DNA of 64,000 nt from Epiperipatus broadwayi. Taxonomy: Eukaryota > Onychophora > Udeonychophora > Euonychophora > Peripatidae. Below, piece after piece: positions 1 through 9,045 of this stretch. A program made the position numbers and the translations under genes. The stretch spans positions 3,725,501 to 3,789,500 of the forward strand of contig JAQFVV010012446.1 in NCBI GenBank assembly GCA_028023455.1, read 5' to 3'. Numbering within the stretch: the stretch's first letter is position 1; every line of letters starts with the position of its first letter. The notes under the pieces were generated by a model. That model was not told the DNA's origin and searched no databases. It was given only the letters and a program-made list of their open reading frames with translations.

Positions 1-516
1 TGAGATTTAGTAAAAGTGTAAAAGAGAGGGGGAAAGCATGCAGAAAATATAAGTGTGCCATTAAGAACAAGGAAAGTGAAAAAGATGTTAATGTCAAATG
101 GGAAAAGCATTGTCTAAAATAGATAATTATATAGAGAGAATGAAATTAAATAGTAAAATGTTGGAGGATATTAATAAAAGTGTAAGAGATGGGTTTTTTT
201 GGAAATACATTAAAAGAATGAATGTGGAGGAGATAGAAATAGTATTACTAGATAATGAGGGAATAGAATATAACTCTAGAGAAGAATTAGAGACAATCTT
301 TAATATGTATATAATGTATATAGAAAAGATGTTGGATGTGAAGGACAGAGTGATAACAAACATGAAGGCATATAGTAATGGAAATATTAGGTTTACAGAA
401 AATGAATTGAATGAGACAGGGAAAAAATTGAAAAGTGGAAAGGCAAACGGTTTAGATGGGTGGGCAGCAGAGATGGTAATGAATTTAGGAAATAGGGCAA
501 AATTAAACCTATTATC
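1..516 (+). pseudogene. RTE-like LINE, linker and start of reverse transcriptase (5' piece)
   Basis: The open frame at 98-520 encodes the region just before and at the start of a non-LTR retrotransposon reverse transcriptase. Near residue 110 the K-S-G-K-A-N-G-L-D-G-W-A-A-E-M stretch matches the usual 'K.GKA.G.DGI..E' opening block of LINE RTs. The frame then runs into an inserted hairpin (517-733) and stops there. After the insertion the RT reading resumes at about 748 and reaches an N-C-R-P-I-A-V-T-S-V block, the next conserved RT motif, near 850-885. The sequence is a decayed, split copy and I see no intact element. Family assignment rests on motif recognition only. Confidence 0.75.
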
Positions 517-733
517 CTGAGAGACTGCAAACTTCTCAAGCGCTTATGACTATCAACAGCCAATCAGATTGTAAACACTGGGACAGAGAATTTCACAAGA
601 AAAGGGTGGTTCCACCCTATTCTTTACTTATCTTTATAATCTGATTGGCTGTTGATAGTCATAAGCGCTTTAGAAGTTTGCAGTCTCTCAGTTTAATTTC
701 AATACCGTCTGTGCTTTATAAAATAAATATTAT
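517..733. mobile_element. 217-bp hairpin insertion with 14-bp target duplication
   Basis: Bases 517-691 form an almost perfect inverted repeat with arms of about 55 bp, beginning CTGAGAGACTGC and ending with its complement. A 42-bp AT-rich tail follows. The 14-bp sequence TTAAACCTATTATC sits on both sides (503-516 and 734-747). Such a long duplication plus a one-sided tail suggests insertion by target-primed reverse transcription rather than cut-and-paste transposition. Removing the insert and one duplication lets the LINE RT reading continue into its next motif, so it landed in an older LINE. No protein is encoded. Confidence 0.7.
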
Positions 734-747
734 TTAAACCTATTATC

Positions 748-890
748 ATGTTGTATTAAAATGGCACAGAAGAGAGAATTTCCAGAGTGTTAAAATATTA
801 CAAGAATAAGGCTACTATTTGGAGGAAAGGGTAAAGAGCAGAGAAAGTTAACCAATTGTAGACCGATAGCGGTAACATCAGTATAATCAA
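748..890 (+). pseudogene. RTE-like LINE, RT continuation after insertion
   Basis: Translation of this stretch gives frameshifted LINE reverse transcriptase ending in G-K-G-K-E-Q-R-K-L-T-N-C-R-P-I-A-V-T-S-V, the 'NYRPI.LTSV' block that follows the opening motif in non-LTR RTs. It continues the copy interrupted at 516. Sequence after about 900 no longer reads as RT. Confidence 0.65.
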
Positions 891-1185
891 TGAAGGATTA
901 AATTACTAATTTTAATTTATACTTAATCGCTTGAAGGGGAATATTTTCAATAAAGTCAGCATTTCTACTCTAAAGTTTCTAAACGGACTTGTTTTATTTT
1001 ATTAAGTATTCTTTATATATTTTATTTAAACTTGAATGAATGACTGAAATAGTTTAAATTTATATTACCTGTAATTCATTCAGTTACTATAAAAATAGGA
1101 GAAATTCTATAAAGTTATCTCATTACTATTATATATATATATATATGTTAAAATGAAGATTTGCATGGGTTAAATATATAAAATA

Positions 1186-1851
1186 CATATTTTGCGGGTT
1201 CATCCGTGTTAAAAACTTTTAATATTAATATACTGACGTTTCGACTTGGTCACACAAGCCATCCACAGAGTTATAAAAGGTAGAAAGAAGGTTGTAGAGG
1301 CGCTACAATCACTGATTTGAATAAAATGTTAAAATTCCACCAATAGCAAAAAATGTTAAATTTAGGAATGTTTTTTTAAAAAAATCTTTCCAAATAGGAG
1401 GAAGTTTACATGTATCATCTCGCTTATAGATACAATCTGGCCTTTTAAGTATCTCAATGGCTTCTCTAATTTTGCATTGGTAGAGATTATCACATCTGGA
1501 TATGATCCTGGTACTAGAAAAATCAATTTTATGACCTGAATCTATAGTATGGAGTGAGAGTGCTGATGATGATGAGTGATGTTTAACTGCATTAGCATGC
1601 TCATCTCTCCTAACACTGATGCAACGATTACTCATACCTATGTAAGAAGCTTTACAATTTTTACATGAGATTTGATAGACACCATGAGATTCAAGAGGGA
1701 TTAAATCCTTAGGCTTGGTTATTATATTGCTGATCTTTTGATGAGCTGAAAATGCTGTATCTATATTACAGTGTTTTAATATACGTCCGTTTTAATATAC
1801 ATCTGATACTGTCTGTAGTTCCTTTTACATATGGAACACAAATCCTAATAG
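1186..1851 (-). pseudogene. Penelope-like element 3' end, GIY-YIG endonuclease (left arm)
   Basis: On the minus strand a frame open from about 1790 to 1309 (about 160 codons, wider than its first ATG at 1635) encodes the end of a Penelope-like polyprotein. It has an H-Q-K-I connector, then the GIY-YIG nuclease core V-Y-Q-I-S-C-K-N-C-K-A-S-Y-I-G, an R-R-D-E-H block, H-T-I-D-S-G-H-K-I-D and R-E-A-I-E-I. These are the conserved parts of the C-terminal endonuclease of EN+ Penelope-like elements. The RT domain is missing. It is the mirror image of the copy at 1859-2507, joined through a 7-base loop. A degenerate hammerhead lies at its outer end. Confidence 0.85.
1232..1272 (-). ncRNA. Hammerhead-like motif, family C (Penelope-linked)
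   Basis: Minus strand: ACT, CTGTGGA, a stem-loop of GGCTTG with CAAGTC, GAAACGTC, then AGT. This keeps the GAAA box, a GTC cleavage triplet, a 6-bp stem II and a 3-bp stem I. The first box has one change (A6 to U), so it is probably inactive. Hammerheads with a two-pair stem III (ACGT) are known from Penelope-like elements, and this one lies beside a recognisable Penelope 3' coding end. Confidence 0.55.
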
Positions 1852-1858
1852 TTATCAT

Positions 1859-2507
1859 CTATTAGGATTTGTGTTCCATATGTAAAAGGAACTACAGACA
1901 GTATCGGACGTATATTAAAACGCTATAATATAAATACAGCATTTTCTGCTCATCAAAAGATCAGCAATATAATAACCAATCCTAAGGATTCAATCCCTCT
2001 TGAATCTCATGGTGTTTATCAAATCTCATGTAAAATTTGTAAAGCTTCTTACATAGGTATGAGTAATCGTCGCATCAGTGTTAGGAGAGATGAGCATGCT
2101 AATGCAGTTAAACAACACTCATCATTATCAGCACTCTCATTCCATACTATAGATTCAGGTCATAAAATTGATTTTTCTAGTACCAGGATCATATCCAGAT
2201 GTGATAATCTCTACCAATGCAAAATTAGAGAAGCCATTGAGATACTTAAAAGGCCAGATTGTATCAATAAGCGAGATGATACATTGGAAAGATTTTTTTA
2301 AAAAACATTCCAAAATTTAACATTTTTTGCTATTGGTGGAATTTTAACATTTTATTCAAATCAGTGATTGTAGCACCTCTACAACCGTCTTTCTACCTTT
2401 TATAACTCTTTAGATTGCTTGTGTGATCAAGTCGAAACGTCAGTATATTAATATTAAAAGTTTTTAACATGGATGAACCCGCAAAATATGTATTTTATAT
2501 ATATATA
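1859..2507 (+). pseudogene. Penelope-like element 3' end, GIY-YIG endonuclease (right arm)
   Basis: Frame 1862-2301 is open without a stop for about 145 codons. It reads C-V-P-Y-V-K-G-T-T-D-S-I-G-R-I-L-K (the typical Penelope RT-to-endonuclease connector), H-Q-K-I, then V-Y-Q-I-S-C-K-I-C-K-A-S-Y-I-G, R-R-D-E-H-A-N-A-V, G-H-K-I-D and R-E-A-I-E-I. It ends early in F-F compared with the left arm, because one frameshift lies near 2284. The sequence up to 2507 is non-coding 3' end and mirrors the outer end of the left arm. The two arms differ by scattered substitutions, so both have aged since the inversion formed. Confidence 0.85.
2404..2445 (+). ncRNA. Degenerate hammerhead, family C
   Basis: This is the plus-strand counterpart of the motif at 1232-1272. 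GAAACGTC and AGT are kept and the stem II arms TTGCTTG and CAAGTC remain. The first core box has decayed to CTTTAGA, so cleavage is not expected. Confidence 0.45.
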
Positions 2508-2756
2508 TAATACATTTAAAGTAATCAAGAGATTAGAAATAAAAGAGAAATACCTATTTAATCGTATATATTATGCAATGAGATCTTTTCAAATAGTTTG
2601 TTAGCACTAGGTAAATTGTGAGGACGTCTAGAAATAAAACATTTTGGGGGAGGGGGTTCAAAAATGGTGATAGCAAATTGTATCAACTGAAGTGTATACA
2701 ATTTCTGAAACTCCCATAAAGTCATACAAAAATGTGTCAGCAAATTGTCAAAATAT

Positions 2757-3256
2757 ATTGCAGAATATATGATATTAAAAAGGAAATATGCTAATGTGTT
2801 TGAAAAGGAAAGTTTTTAATAAATGTGTTTTATCAATTCTTACTTATGGATCTGAGACTTGTGTATTTAACAGAAGACCAATATAGAGACTTCAGACCAC
2901 TCAACAAAGCATAGAGATATGTATGTTAGGATAACAAGAAGGAATCAAAAAATAAAATACATGGATGAGAGAACAAACAGGTATTATTAACATCATTGAA
3001 AGAATTAAGAAACTAAAGTGGATATGGGCTAGACATATTACTAGAATTGATTATAATAGATGAATGTGTCGAAATATTAAACTGGATTTCCAAAAATTGT
3101 AAAAGACATAGAAAGAGACCACTTGTGAGATAGATAGATGAAATAAGGAAGTTTGCTGGTATAATATGAAGAAGAGTGATTAAAAATGAGAGAAAGTGGA
3201 TTATATTGGGAGATATCTTTATCCTGCAGTAAACTGATAATAATGAAAAATGATGA
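2757..3256 (+). pseudogene. RTE-like LINE C-terminal tail
   Basis: Frameshifted plus-strand translation gives L-T-Y-G-S-E-T-C-V-F, then L-Q-T-T-Q-Q-S-I-E, then I-E-R-I-K-K-L-K-W-I-W-A-R-H-I-T-R, the usual C-terminal order of RTE-type LINE proteins. The 3' end TATCCTGCAGT plus an ATGATGATTA tail matches the 3' ends of the minus-strand copies at 38185, 45640 and 46150. It may be the other end of the LINE that begins at 1, with its middle lost or replaced by the Penelope pair, but that linkage is inference. Confidence 0.7.
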
Positions 3257-3440
3257 TTATTACAACAGGCAAAACTCTCTCCATACAGTAGTGCCACTCA
3301 GTGCCAACCAAAGTAATCAATGGATGCCAGAAGGCTTGTGCATAAAATCCCTCTAGTGCCTTCTGGCATTCATTAATCACTCTGGTTGGCACTGAGTGGC
3401 ACTATTGTATGGAGAGAGTTTTGCCTGTTGTAATAACAGT
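3257..3440. repeat. Family A foldback, ribozyme-less derivative
   Basis: An inverted repeat of about 80-bp arms starts at TTACAACAGGCAAAACTCTC and ends with its complement. Both arms contain the family A terminal sequence (CAGTAGTGCCAC, AATCAATGGATGCC). The central part that holds the hammerhead in other copies is deleted. Arm-specific bases (CACTCAGTGCC against GGCACTGAGTG) agree between the arms of this copy but differ from other copies. Confidence 0.7.
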
Positions 3441-3869
3441 TATGTGCTAGCATAAGAAATAGTGATCATGTGATGTTTAGTGAAAAATGATGATATGAAG
3501 ATGTTGAGCTTGAACTTATTTTAAAGACTAATCATGTGATAAATGATGTGAAATTAATGACACGGTCTATGAAAGGAGTACTTAGCGTAAATAAAAAAAT
3601 GTTTTTAAAATGTGTACTCAAATATTTCTTCATCTTTAATTTAGATGACAGCAGTGAAAATTATTAACTTTGTGAAAAGACAAGACTTGACTTAAAAATA
3701 AGATTATTAAAAATTGCATATCAAGATAGATACAGTGCAACTTTGCTAGTACATTCTGAACTTGGATGACCTCCACATTACTGAGTTTTTGTTTGATTGT
3801 TTGAATTCTAAGAAGATCTCACCATATCTTCAGAAATTATACCAAATTCACCACTTCCTTTATTTTGCT

Positions 3870-4130
3870 GTAATGCCTTAAATAAATGCAATTTATCCAC
3901 TATTTTGAACACTTTTTAGCAAAAAACTTTTATTGTAACTATATGCATACACAATCTTATGTTTCGATTGTCCTGCAGTCTTCTTCAGAGCCAATTTTGC
4001 TTAAAATTAAATGAAAATTGGCTTTGAAGAAGACTGTAGGACAGTTGAAACATAAAATTGTGTATGCATATAGGTACAATAAAAGGTTTTTTGCTAAAAA
4101 GTGTTCACAATAGTGGATAAATTGCATTTA
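3870..4130. repeat. Foldback with two facing hammerhead-like motifs (family C)
   Basis: Arms of about 110 bp (AAACACTTTTTAGCAAAAAAC near the left end and its complement near the right) surround a short centre. Each arm carries a Penelope-type hammerhead. The minus copy at about 3955-3992 reads CTGAAGA, a GACTG/CAATC stem, GAAACATA. The plus copy at 4021-4055 has TTGAAGA, GACTG/CAGTT, GAAACATA. The core of the minus copy is intact. The plus copy has lost C3. This looks like a head-to-head pair of Penelope-type long terminal repeats or of a non-autonomous relative. Confidence 0.6.
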
Positions 4131-4409
4131 TATCTCACCATATCCTTAAATACTGAAACATTTCCATATCATTTTAGAAATGTTTTGAGGTAAAGAAAAA
4201 ATGTAAGTATTTTCAGTATGGAATGATATATTATGAGTATTATTATGAAAATACATATTGAACAATTGCTGTTCAACAAAATAAAATGGATCTATTTCCA
4301 ATTTTAAATGACTTTATAGTAATGGAACTGGCAATTCGGAAGGAAATCTGAAATCGTTTCTCCTCTAAAAACAATAACTAAATGGAAATTGTTTACTGAA
4401 AATTGGTGA

Positions 4410-4518
4410 TAGCATTGTTAGCCGAGAGGTCAGCGCAGCCGTTTTACAAGCAAACAGTTGGTTGCAGACGGTTGTTGCAGGTTCGCCTCCTGGTGGATGC
4501 TATGACATATGGAAAAAA
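4410..4518 (+). mobile_element. tRNA-like SINE (type 1)
   Basis: About 105 bp with an A-box-like segment (TTAGCCGAGAGGTCAGC), an anticodon-like arm (here TTTTACAAGC), a long variable region (AGTTGGTTGCAGACGG) and a T-arm/B-box (GGTTCGCCTCC). It ends ATGCTATGACATATG plus an A-rich tail. The layout resembles a class II tRNA (Leu/Ser type). The 5' GTCAAGCAT of other copies is damaged here. Confidence 0.75.
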
Positions 4519-4754
4519 CAATTATGGGGGTTTCAATTCCTTTAATATCAATGAAAATCCAAAGATACTTCTGCTTCAAAATATGAACTCATCGATCTGA
4601 CACTCCAAATAATGGTTAAATTTAATGAAGTTCATTAATGGAATTTTGATAAGACTTAAAAAAGAATATCTAAATTGATTTCATAAAGCAATTCATTTTT
4701 TGTTGTTAACTTGTATCACATATTTGACCAAAACCGATTTTCACTCTACATTGC

Positions 4755-4850
4755 AAGTAATATTTACTGAGGCTATAACCGCGAGCATATGCGTGTAAAA
4801 TGCGATAGTAGGGACCTCTACAGGTGTTTAACCACAAGCTTACGCTATGG
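4755..4850 (+). repeat. Short dispersed repeat with GTAGGGACCTCTACAGGT core
   Basis: GAGGCTATAACC followed about 50 bp later by AGTAGGGACCTCTACAGGT recurs at about 49505-49575 in similar form (AAGGTTGTAACC, then the identical core). The core has dyad symmetry. I do not recognise the family. Confidence 0.4.
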
Positions 4851-5339
4851 AAGAAAAGAGGGGAAACCTTCTTTACTTCAACCTACTTTCTATTTAAATA
4901 GGTGAAGCTGAAGCAGTTAGATCTGCGAGCATGAAGCTATTCAATACTTCACTGATTAAGTCCACATTTCTTATTACACATTAATACTCGCGAAATCTTT
5001 CGATTTACAACGAGTCAATGGAAAGATTTTATAGTTAGAAATCTATTGCAGTAATTTAAAGTTGTAATTATAAATTTATTAAACGCACATTGATACTCTA
5101 CATTGTAACAAAAATAAGTCCACAAACCAAATATCGAAAGAAATGAAATATTTCACTATTAATTATCAGTTTAAATTAATAATATTTGCATTTCTCATAT
5201 TAATCTATTTATTTATTTTATTTATATTTGAGATTCCAAAATTTGTATCAAGTGAAAAGATTTCTGCAATTAAAATAAGTTGGAAACTACTGATCCAACT
5301 ACCTAATAAATACAGGAAACAAAAGTCACTTTTTAAAAC

Positions 5340-5625
5340 TCGAGTTGTTGGGTGGAGTGATTTGAAGCCTGTCCATTAAAGTATGAAGATTTGCTACCTT
5401 AATATAAGCTGAGCTTTGATTGTATATATGTGCAGAGATGATAATCTGGACCATCTGACGAATGCTGGTTTAGCACGAAATATGTATATTGGTGATTACT
5501 TATCTTTTCGACATGTGTGTGATCAAGTGTATCAGCGGTATGAGATGCATGGATGGTTGAGGGTCGTGCAAAAGTCTGAGTTCAAACCCCTATATATTAC
5601 ATATTTAAATGCAGGTATGAAAAAG
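5340..5625 (+). repeat. Family D repeat with hammerhead core
   Basis: This belongs to a dispersed family of roughly 280 bp. It opens with GTCCATTAAAGTATG..ATTTGCTA..CTTAATATAA. A hammerhead-like core follows, then ATGTGTGATCA..GTGTATCAG. It ends in a tRNA B-box-like segment (GAGTTCAAACCCC) before TATATTACAT. Other copies lie at 16370, 19915, 25226, 37768, 39700, 57655, 60510 and 62580. It has no coding capacity; the 90-codon frame here is spurious. Confidence 0.7.
5440..5504 (+). ncRNA. Hammerhead ribozyme, family D copy
   Basis: Order: TAATC, internal-loop TGGA, CCAT, CTGACGA (5455-5461), stem-loop TGCT/AGCA, GAA, a short palindromic stem III ATATGTAT, A, TTGG, GATTA. All core residues of C-U-G-A-N-G-A and G-A-A-A are present. 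The outer stem I (TAATC/GATTA) and inner stem I (CCA/TGG) pair. Position 10.1/11.1 is an A-C mismatch and 1.1/2.1 is T-T, so activity may be reduced. The expected cleavage site follows the ATA triplet. Confidence 0.6.
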
Positions 5626-5689
5626 CCTGTACTGCAGAAAAAATTCATATTTCAATTGAATTTAATTATATTGGAGTTAAAAAAATAAT

Positions 5690-6690
5690 AACAAAAATCT
5701 AATTAATTAATATAACTATTAAATATCTATTTTTGACAACCTAAATGATGTAAATAATTTTATTGATTTTTAACAGTTTTTTGCTGGCCTAAGACACCCG
5801 TGAAAATGAATATTTTGAATTTAAATTTTTATATCTATTGACAATTTTACAAATCTTTTACAAATCTCCCATTGCAATTTAGTTTAGAAATATAATTTAC
5901 CCCAGAGCTGTAATAGGTTTTAAAATTATTGAACCAAATAATATTTATGTTTTTGTGTGTTTACTAGTGTCTAGTTACTGATTCATCTGATATGAAGTCT
6001 ACATTATCACGTGACTTACACGACCAATAAACGCTTTGCAACTACAGTTTACTAGAAGTTGGTAAAAAGTTGCAGACTTCCAACATTAAATCTCAGAAAT
6101 TTATTCACTATAATAGATTGAATTCTTTGGCAATTTAGAATTTTCAGTAAACCCATGCTATTATAATCTTAATTTTTTTCTGTCTTTCTTTAGTTGTAAC
6201 TTCAAAATTACTTCTCTGAATTTGGAATAACTTCTCACATTCATGATTCACTTATTGTTGTAGCTCAGAATTAGAAAGATTATTAAATCTTTGAAAATTT
6301 GAGGTTGAATCAGATTGGCTAAGTTATAATTTTCAGACTTCACTTTTTTTTTTAGGTCGATGACTAAACAAATAATCAATTCTCACTAATTCTAAATATA
6401 CCAAGAGTTTGGTCTAAAAACAGTTAAAGAAAAAAACAACAATTTTCTGTAAGTGGTGGACCTGGAAGTCTTTTTACCCTTTTGTTTTCACCTTCTTTAA
6501 TTTAAAAAGCCACCAAAATCATACATTGTGATATTTTTAAAACATTACCTCAAGTAATAAGTCTCTTATAATTACAAAATAAAATTATTATTTCACTATC
6601 AAATTTCGTTTAAAACATGTATTATCATGCATTTGTGTATCATTACAATGTAAAAAGTTGATTAAGCCTTGTATGTTTTTAGCGCCGCAT
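5690..6690. other. AT-rich non-coding stretch
   Basis: I see no credible gene, SINE or terminal repeat here. Only short homopolymer runs and weak local dyads are present. Confidence 0.4.
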
Positions 6691-6700
6691 TAGAATGTCA

Positions 6701-7890
6701 GATTCAGGAAGATAGAGTCCTTGTATCAGTTCCAGTGATGGTACTTCTGGTGCTCAAACTTCTTAGGAACTCCCAAGCAGTAAAACCATTCTATTATTTA
6801 TTTATTTAAATTTTGCGTGTAAGATTCAGGAAGATAGAGTCCTTGGATCAGTTCCAATGATGGCACTTCTGGTGCTCAAACCTCTTAAGAACTCCCAAGC
6901 AGTAACTATTATTTATTTATTTAAATTTTGCATGTAAGATTCAGGAAGATAGAGTCCTTGGATCAGTTCCAATGATGAAACTTCTGGTACTCAAATTTCT
7001 TAGGAACTCCCAAGCAGTAAAACCATTCTATTATTTGTTTATTTAAATTTTGCGTGTAAGATTAAGGAAGATAGAGTCCTTGGATCAGTTCCAATGATGA
7101 CACTTCTGGTGCTCAAACCTCTTAAGAACTCCCAAGCAGTAAAACCATTCTATTATTTATTTATTTAAATTTTGCGTGTAAGATTCAGGAAGATAGAGTC
7201 CTTGGATCAGTTCCAATGATGGCACTTCTGGTTCTCAAACCTCTTAAGAACTCCCAAGCAGTAAAACCATTCTATTATTTATTTATTTAAATTTTGCGTG
7301 TAAGATTCAGGAAGATAGAGTCCTTGGATCAGTTCCAATGATAGAACTTTGGTGCTCAAATTTCTTAGGAACTCCCAAGCAGTAAAACCATTCTATTATT
7401 TGTTTATTTAAATTTTGCGTGTAAGATTAAGGAAGATAGAGTCCTTGGATCAGTTCCAATGATGACACTTCTGGTGCTCAAACCTCTTAAGAACTCCCAA
7501 GCAGTAAAACCATTCTATTATTTATTTATTTAAATTTTGCATGTAAGATTCAGGAAGATAGAGTCCTTGGATCAGTTCCAATGATGGCACTTCTGGTGCT
7601 CAAACCTCTTAAGAACTCCCAAGCAGTAAAACCATTCTATTATTTATTTATTTAAATTTTGCATGTAAGATTCAGGAAGATAGAGTCCTTGGATCAGTTC
7701 CAATGATGGCACTTCTGGTTCTCAAACCTCTTAAGAACTCCCAAGCAGTAAAACCATTCTATTATTTATTTATTTAAATTTTGCGTGTAAGATTCAGGAA
7801 GATAGAGTCCTTGGATCAGTTCCAATGATGGCACTTCTGGTGCTCAAACTTTTTAGGAACTCCCAAGCAGTGAAGCCCTTCTCTTAGGTT
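6701..7890 (+). repeat. Satellite: ten tandem ~122-bp units
   Basis: The phrase GATTCAGGAAGATAGAGTCC (or GATTAAGG) recurs at 6701, 6823, 6938, 7060, 7182, 7304, 7425, 7547, 7669 and 7791. The spacing is 122 bp (one 115, one 121). Each unit ends with TTATTTATTTAAATTTTGC. Variants repeat in order: units 3 and 6 share AAATTTCTTAGG, units 4 and 7 share GATTAAGG with a TTTGTTT boundary, and units 5 and 9 share CTGGTTCTC. This gives a higher-order repeat of about 365 bp and indicates recent array homogenisation. The unit shares its GTGCTCAAA..CCCAAGCAGTAAA segment with the older tRNA-like units downstream. Confidence 0.9.
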
Positions 7891-8545
7891 ATTGGTTTAA
7901 ATTTTGCATGGGTTAGTGCAATGGTAGAGGGTTACATTCTGAAACCCAAGATCCTTAGGATGGATTCTCATTCTGGGACTTCCAGTGCTCAAATTTTTTA
8001 TGGATCCCTGAACAATAAAGTCATTCAATTATTTTTTTATGTATATTTTGGATAGTTTAGCGTAGTGGTAGAGTATCACACTCTGAAACATAAGATCCTC
8101 GGGTTGAATTCTCATTCTGGTGCTTTCAGTGCTCAAACATTTTATGGACCCCCTAGCAACTAGGTCATTTGATTAGTTATTTATATATATTTTACACAGC
8201 TTAGTGCAGTCTGGTAGAGCATCCCACTCTGAAACATTAGATCCTCAGGATGGATTCTTATTCTGGAAATTCCAGTGCTCAAATTCTTAAGGTCTTGTGA
8301 GCAATGAAGTCATTTGATTATTTATTTCTGTAAATTTTGTATAGTTTCGTGCAGTTTTTTCTTTCTGGCATTTCTAATATTCAAACTTTTTACGGACCCC
8401 AGAGCAATAAAGTTACTCGATGATTTATTTCTGTATATTTTGCATAGTTTAGTTTGATTGTAAAGTATCACACTCAGAAACCTAACATCCTGGGATTTTA
8501 TTTTCATTCTGGCACTTTCAGTGCTCAAACATTTTATAAATTTCT
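7890..8545 (+). repeat. Older tandem units of tRNA-derived repeat
   Basis: About five diverged units of roughly 125-135 bp. Each begins GCATGGTTTAGTGCAGTGGTAGAG-like (A-box), with CTCTGAAAC (anticodon arm), then AAGATCCTCGGGTTGAATTC (B-box), then the TTCAGTGCTCAAA..GAGCAATAAAGTCATT segment shared with the satellite at 6701. These look like the SINE-type ancestor of the satellite. Related tandem units occur at 17165-17560 and a single unit at about 24440-24530. Confidence 0.75.
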
Positions 8546-8739
8546 GAGTAATAACGACATTTGATTATTTATTTTGAGTGTATGACAATTTTAAATATTA
8601 AAATGTTAGAAATAAATTTTAGTAATTGAAGGAGTAGCGATGAACTGAGAATTTATTTTTCGTAACATGCATATAGTTTATTTATTTATTTAAATGTGTA
8701 CTAAAAACATGCACACACATGTAAATCATTAAACAAGGA

Positions 8740-8900
8740 ACAACTCTCCATACAGTAGTGCCACCCTGTGCCAACCAGAGTAATCAATGGATGCCAGAAG
8801 GCTTGTGCATAAAATCCCTATCTAATGCCTGCTCATCCTATATCCCCAGACTAGTTTCTGGCTTGTGGCCTTCATCAGTGGTGATCATGTGATGCTTAAT
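8740..8900 (-). repeat. Family A copy, one arm plus ribozyme
   Basis: Starts AACTCTCCATACAGTAGTGCC, passes AATCAATGGATGCC, and reaches a minus-strand hammerhead at 8844-8883. It then joins directly to ATCATGTGATGCTTAATG, which is normally distant. The join means an internal deletion removed the outer 5' strand of stem I. Confidence 0.7.
8844..8883 (-). ncRNA. Hammerhead ribozyme, family A copy
   Basis: Minus strand: CCA, CTGATGA, GGC-CACAA-GCC stem II, GAAAC, TA, GTC, TGG. The catalytic core is intact and stem II is perfect apart from the A-A at 10.1/11.1 seen in the whole family. Stem I retains only about three pairs because of the deletion. Stem III is the palindrome ACTAGT. Confidence 0.6.
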
Positions 8901-9045
8901 GTAAATCATTAATTTTAGTTTTTAGCTAAGATTAATTATCACATGTTCTCTTTAATTTTATTAAATTTAATAAAAATAAATTATTTTTAATAGTTTATTT
9001 TTCATAAATCACGAATAAATTAATAATAACAAATAAAATGAAGCA

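Noticed and set aside
6701-7890. Tandem array as a CRISPR locus
   Set aside because: Units are contiguous 122-bp repeats with no unique spacers, in a eukaryotic repeat context.
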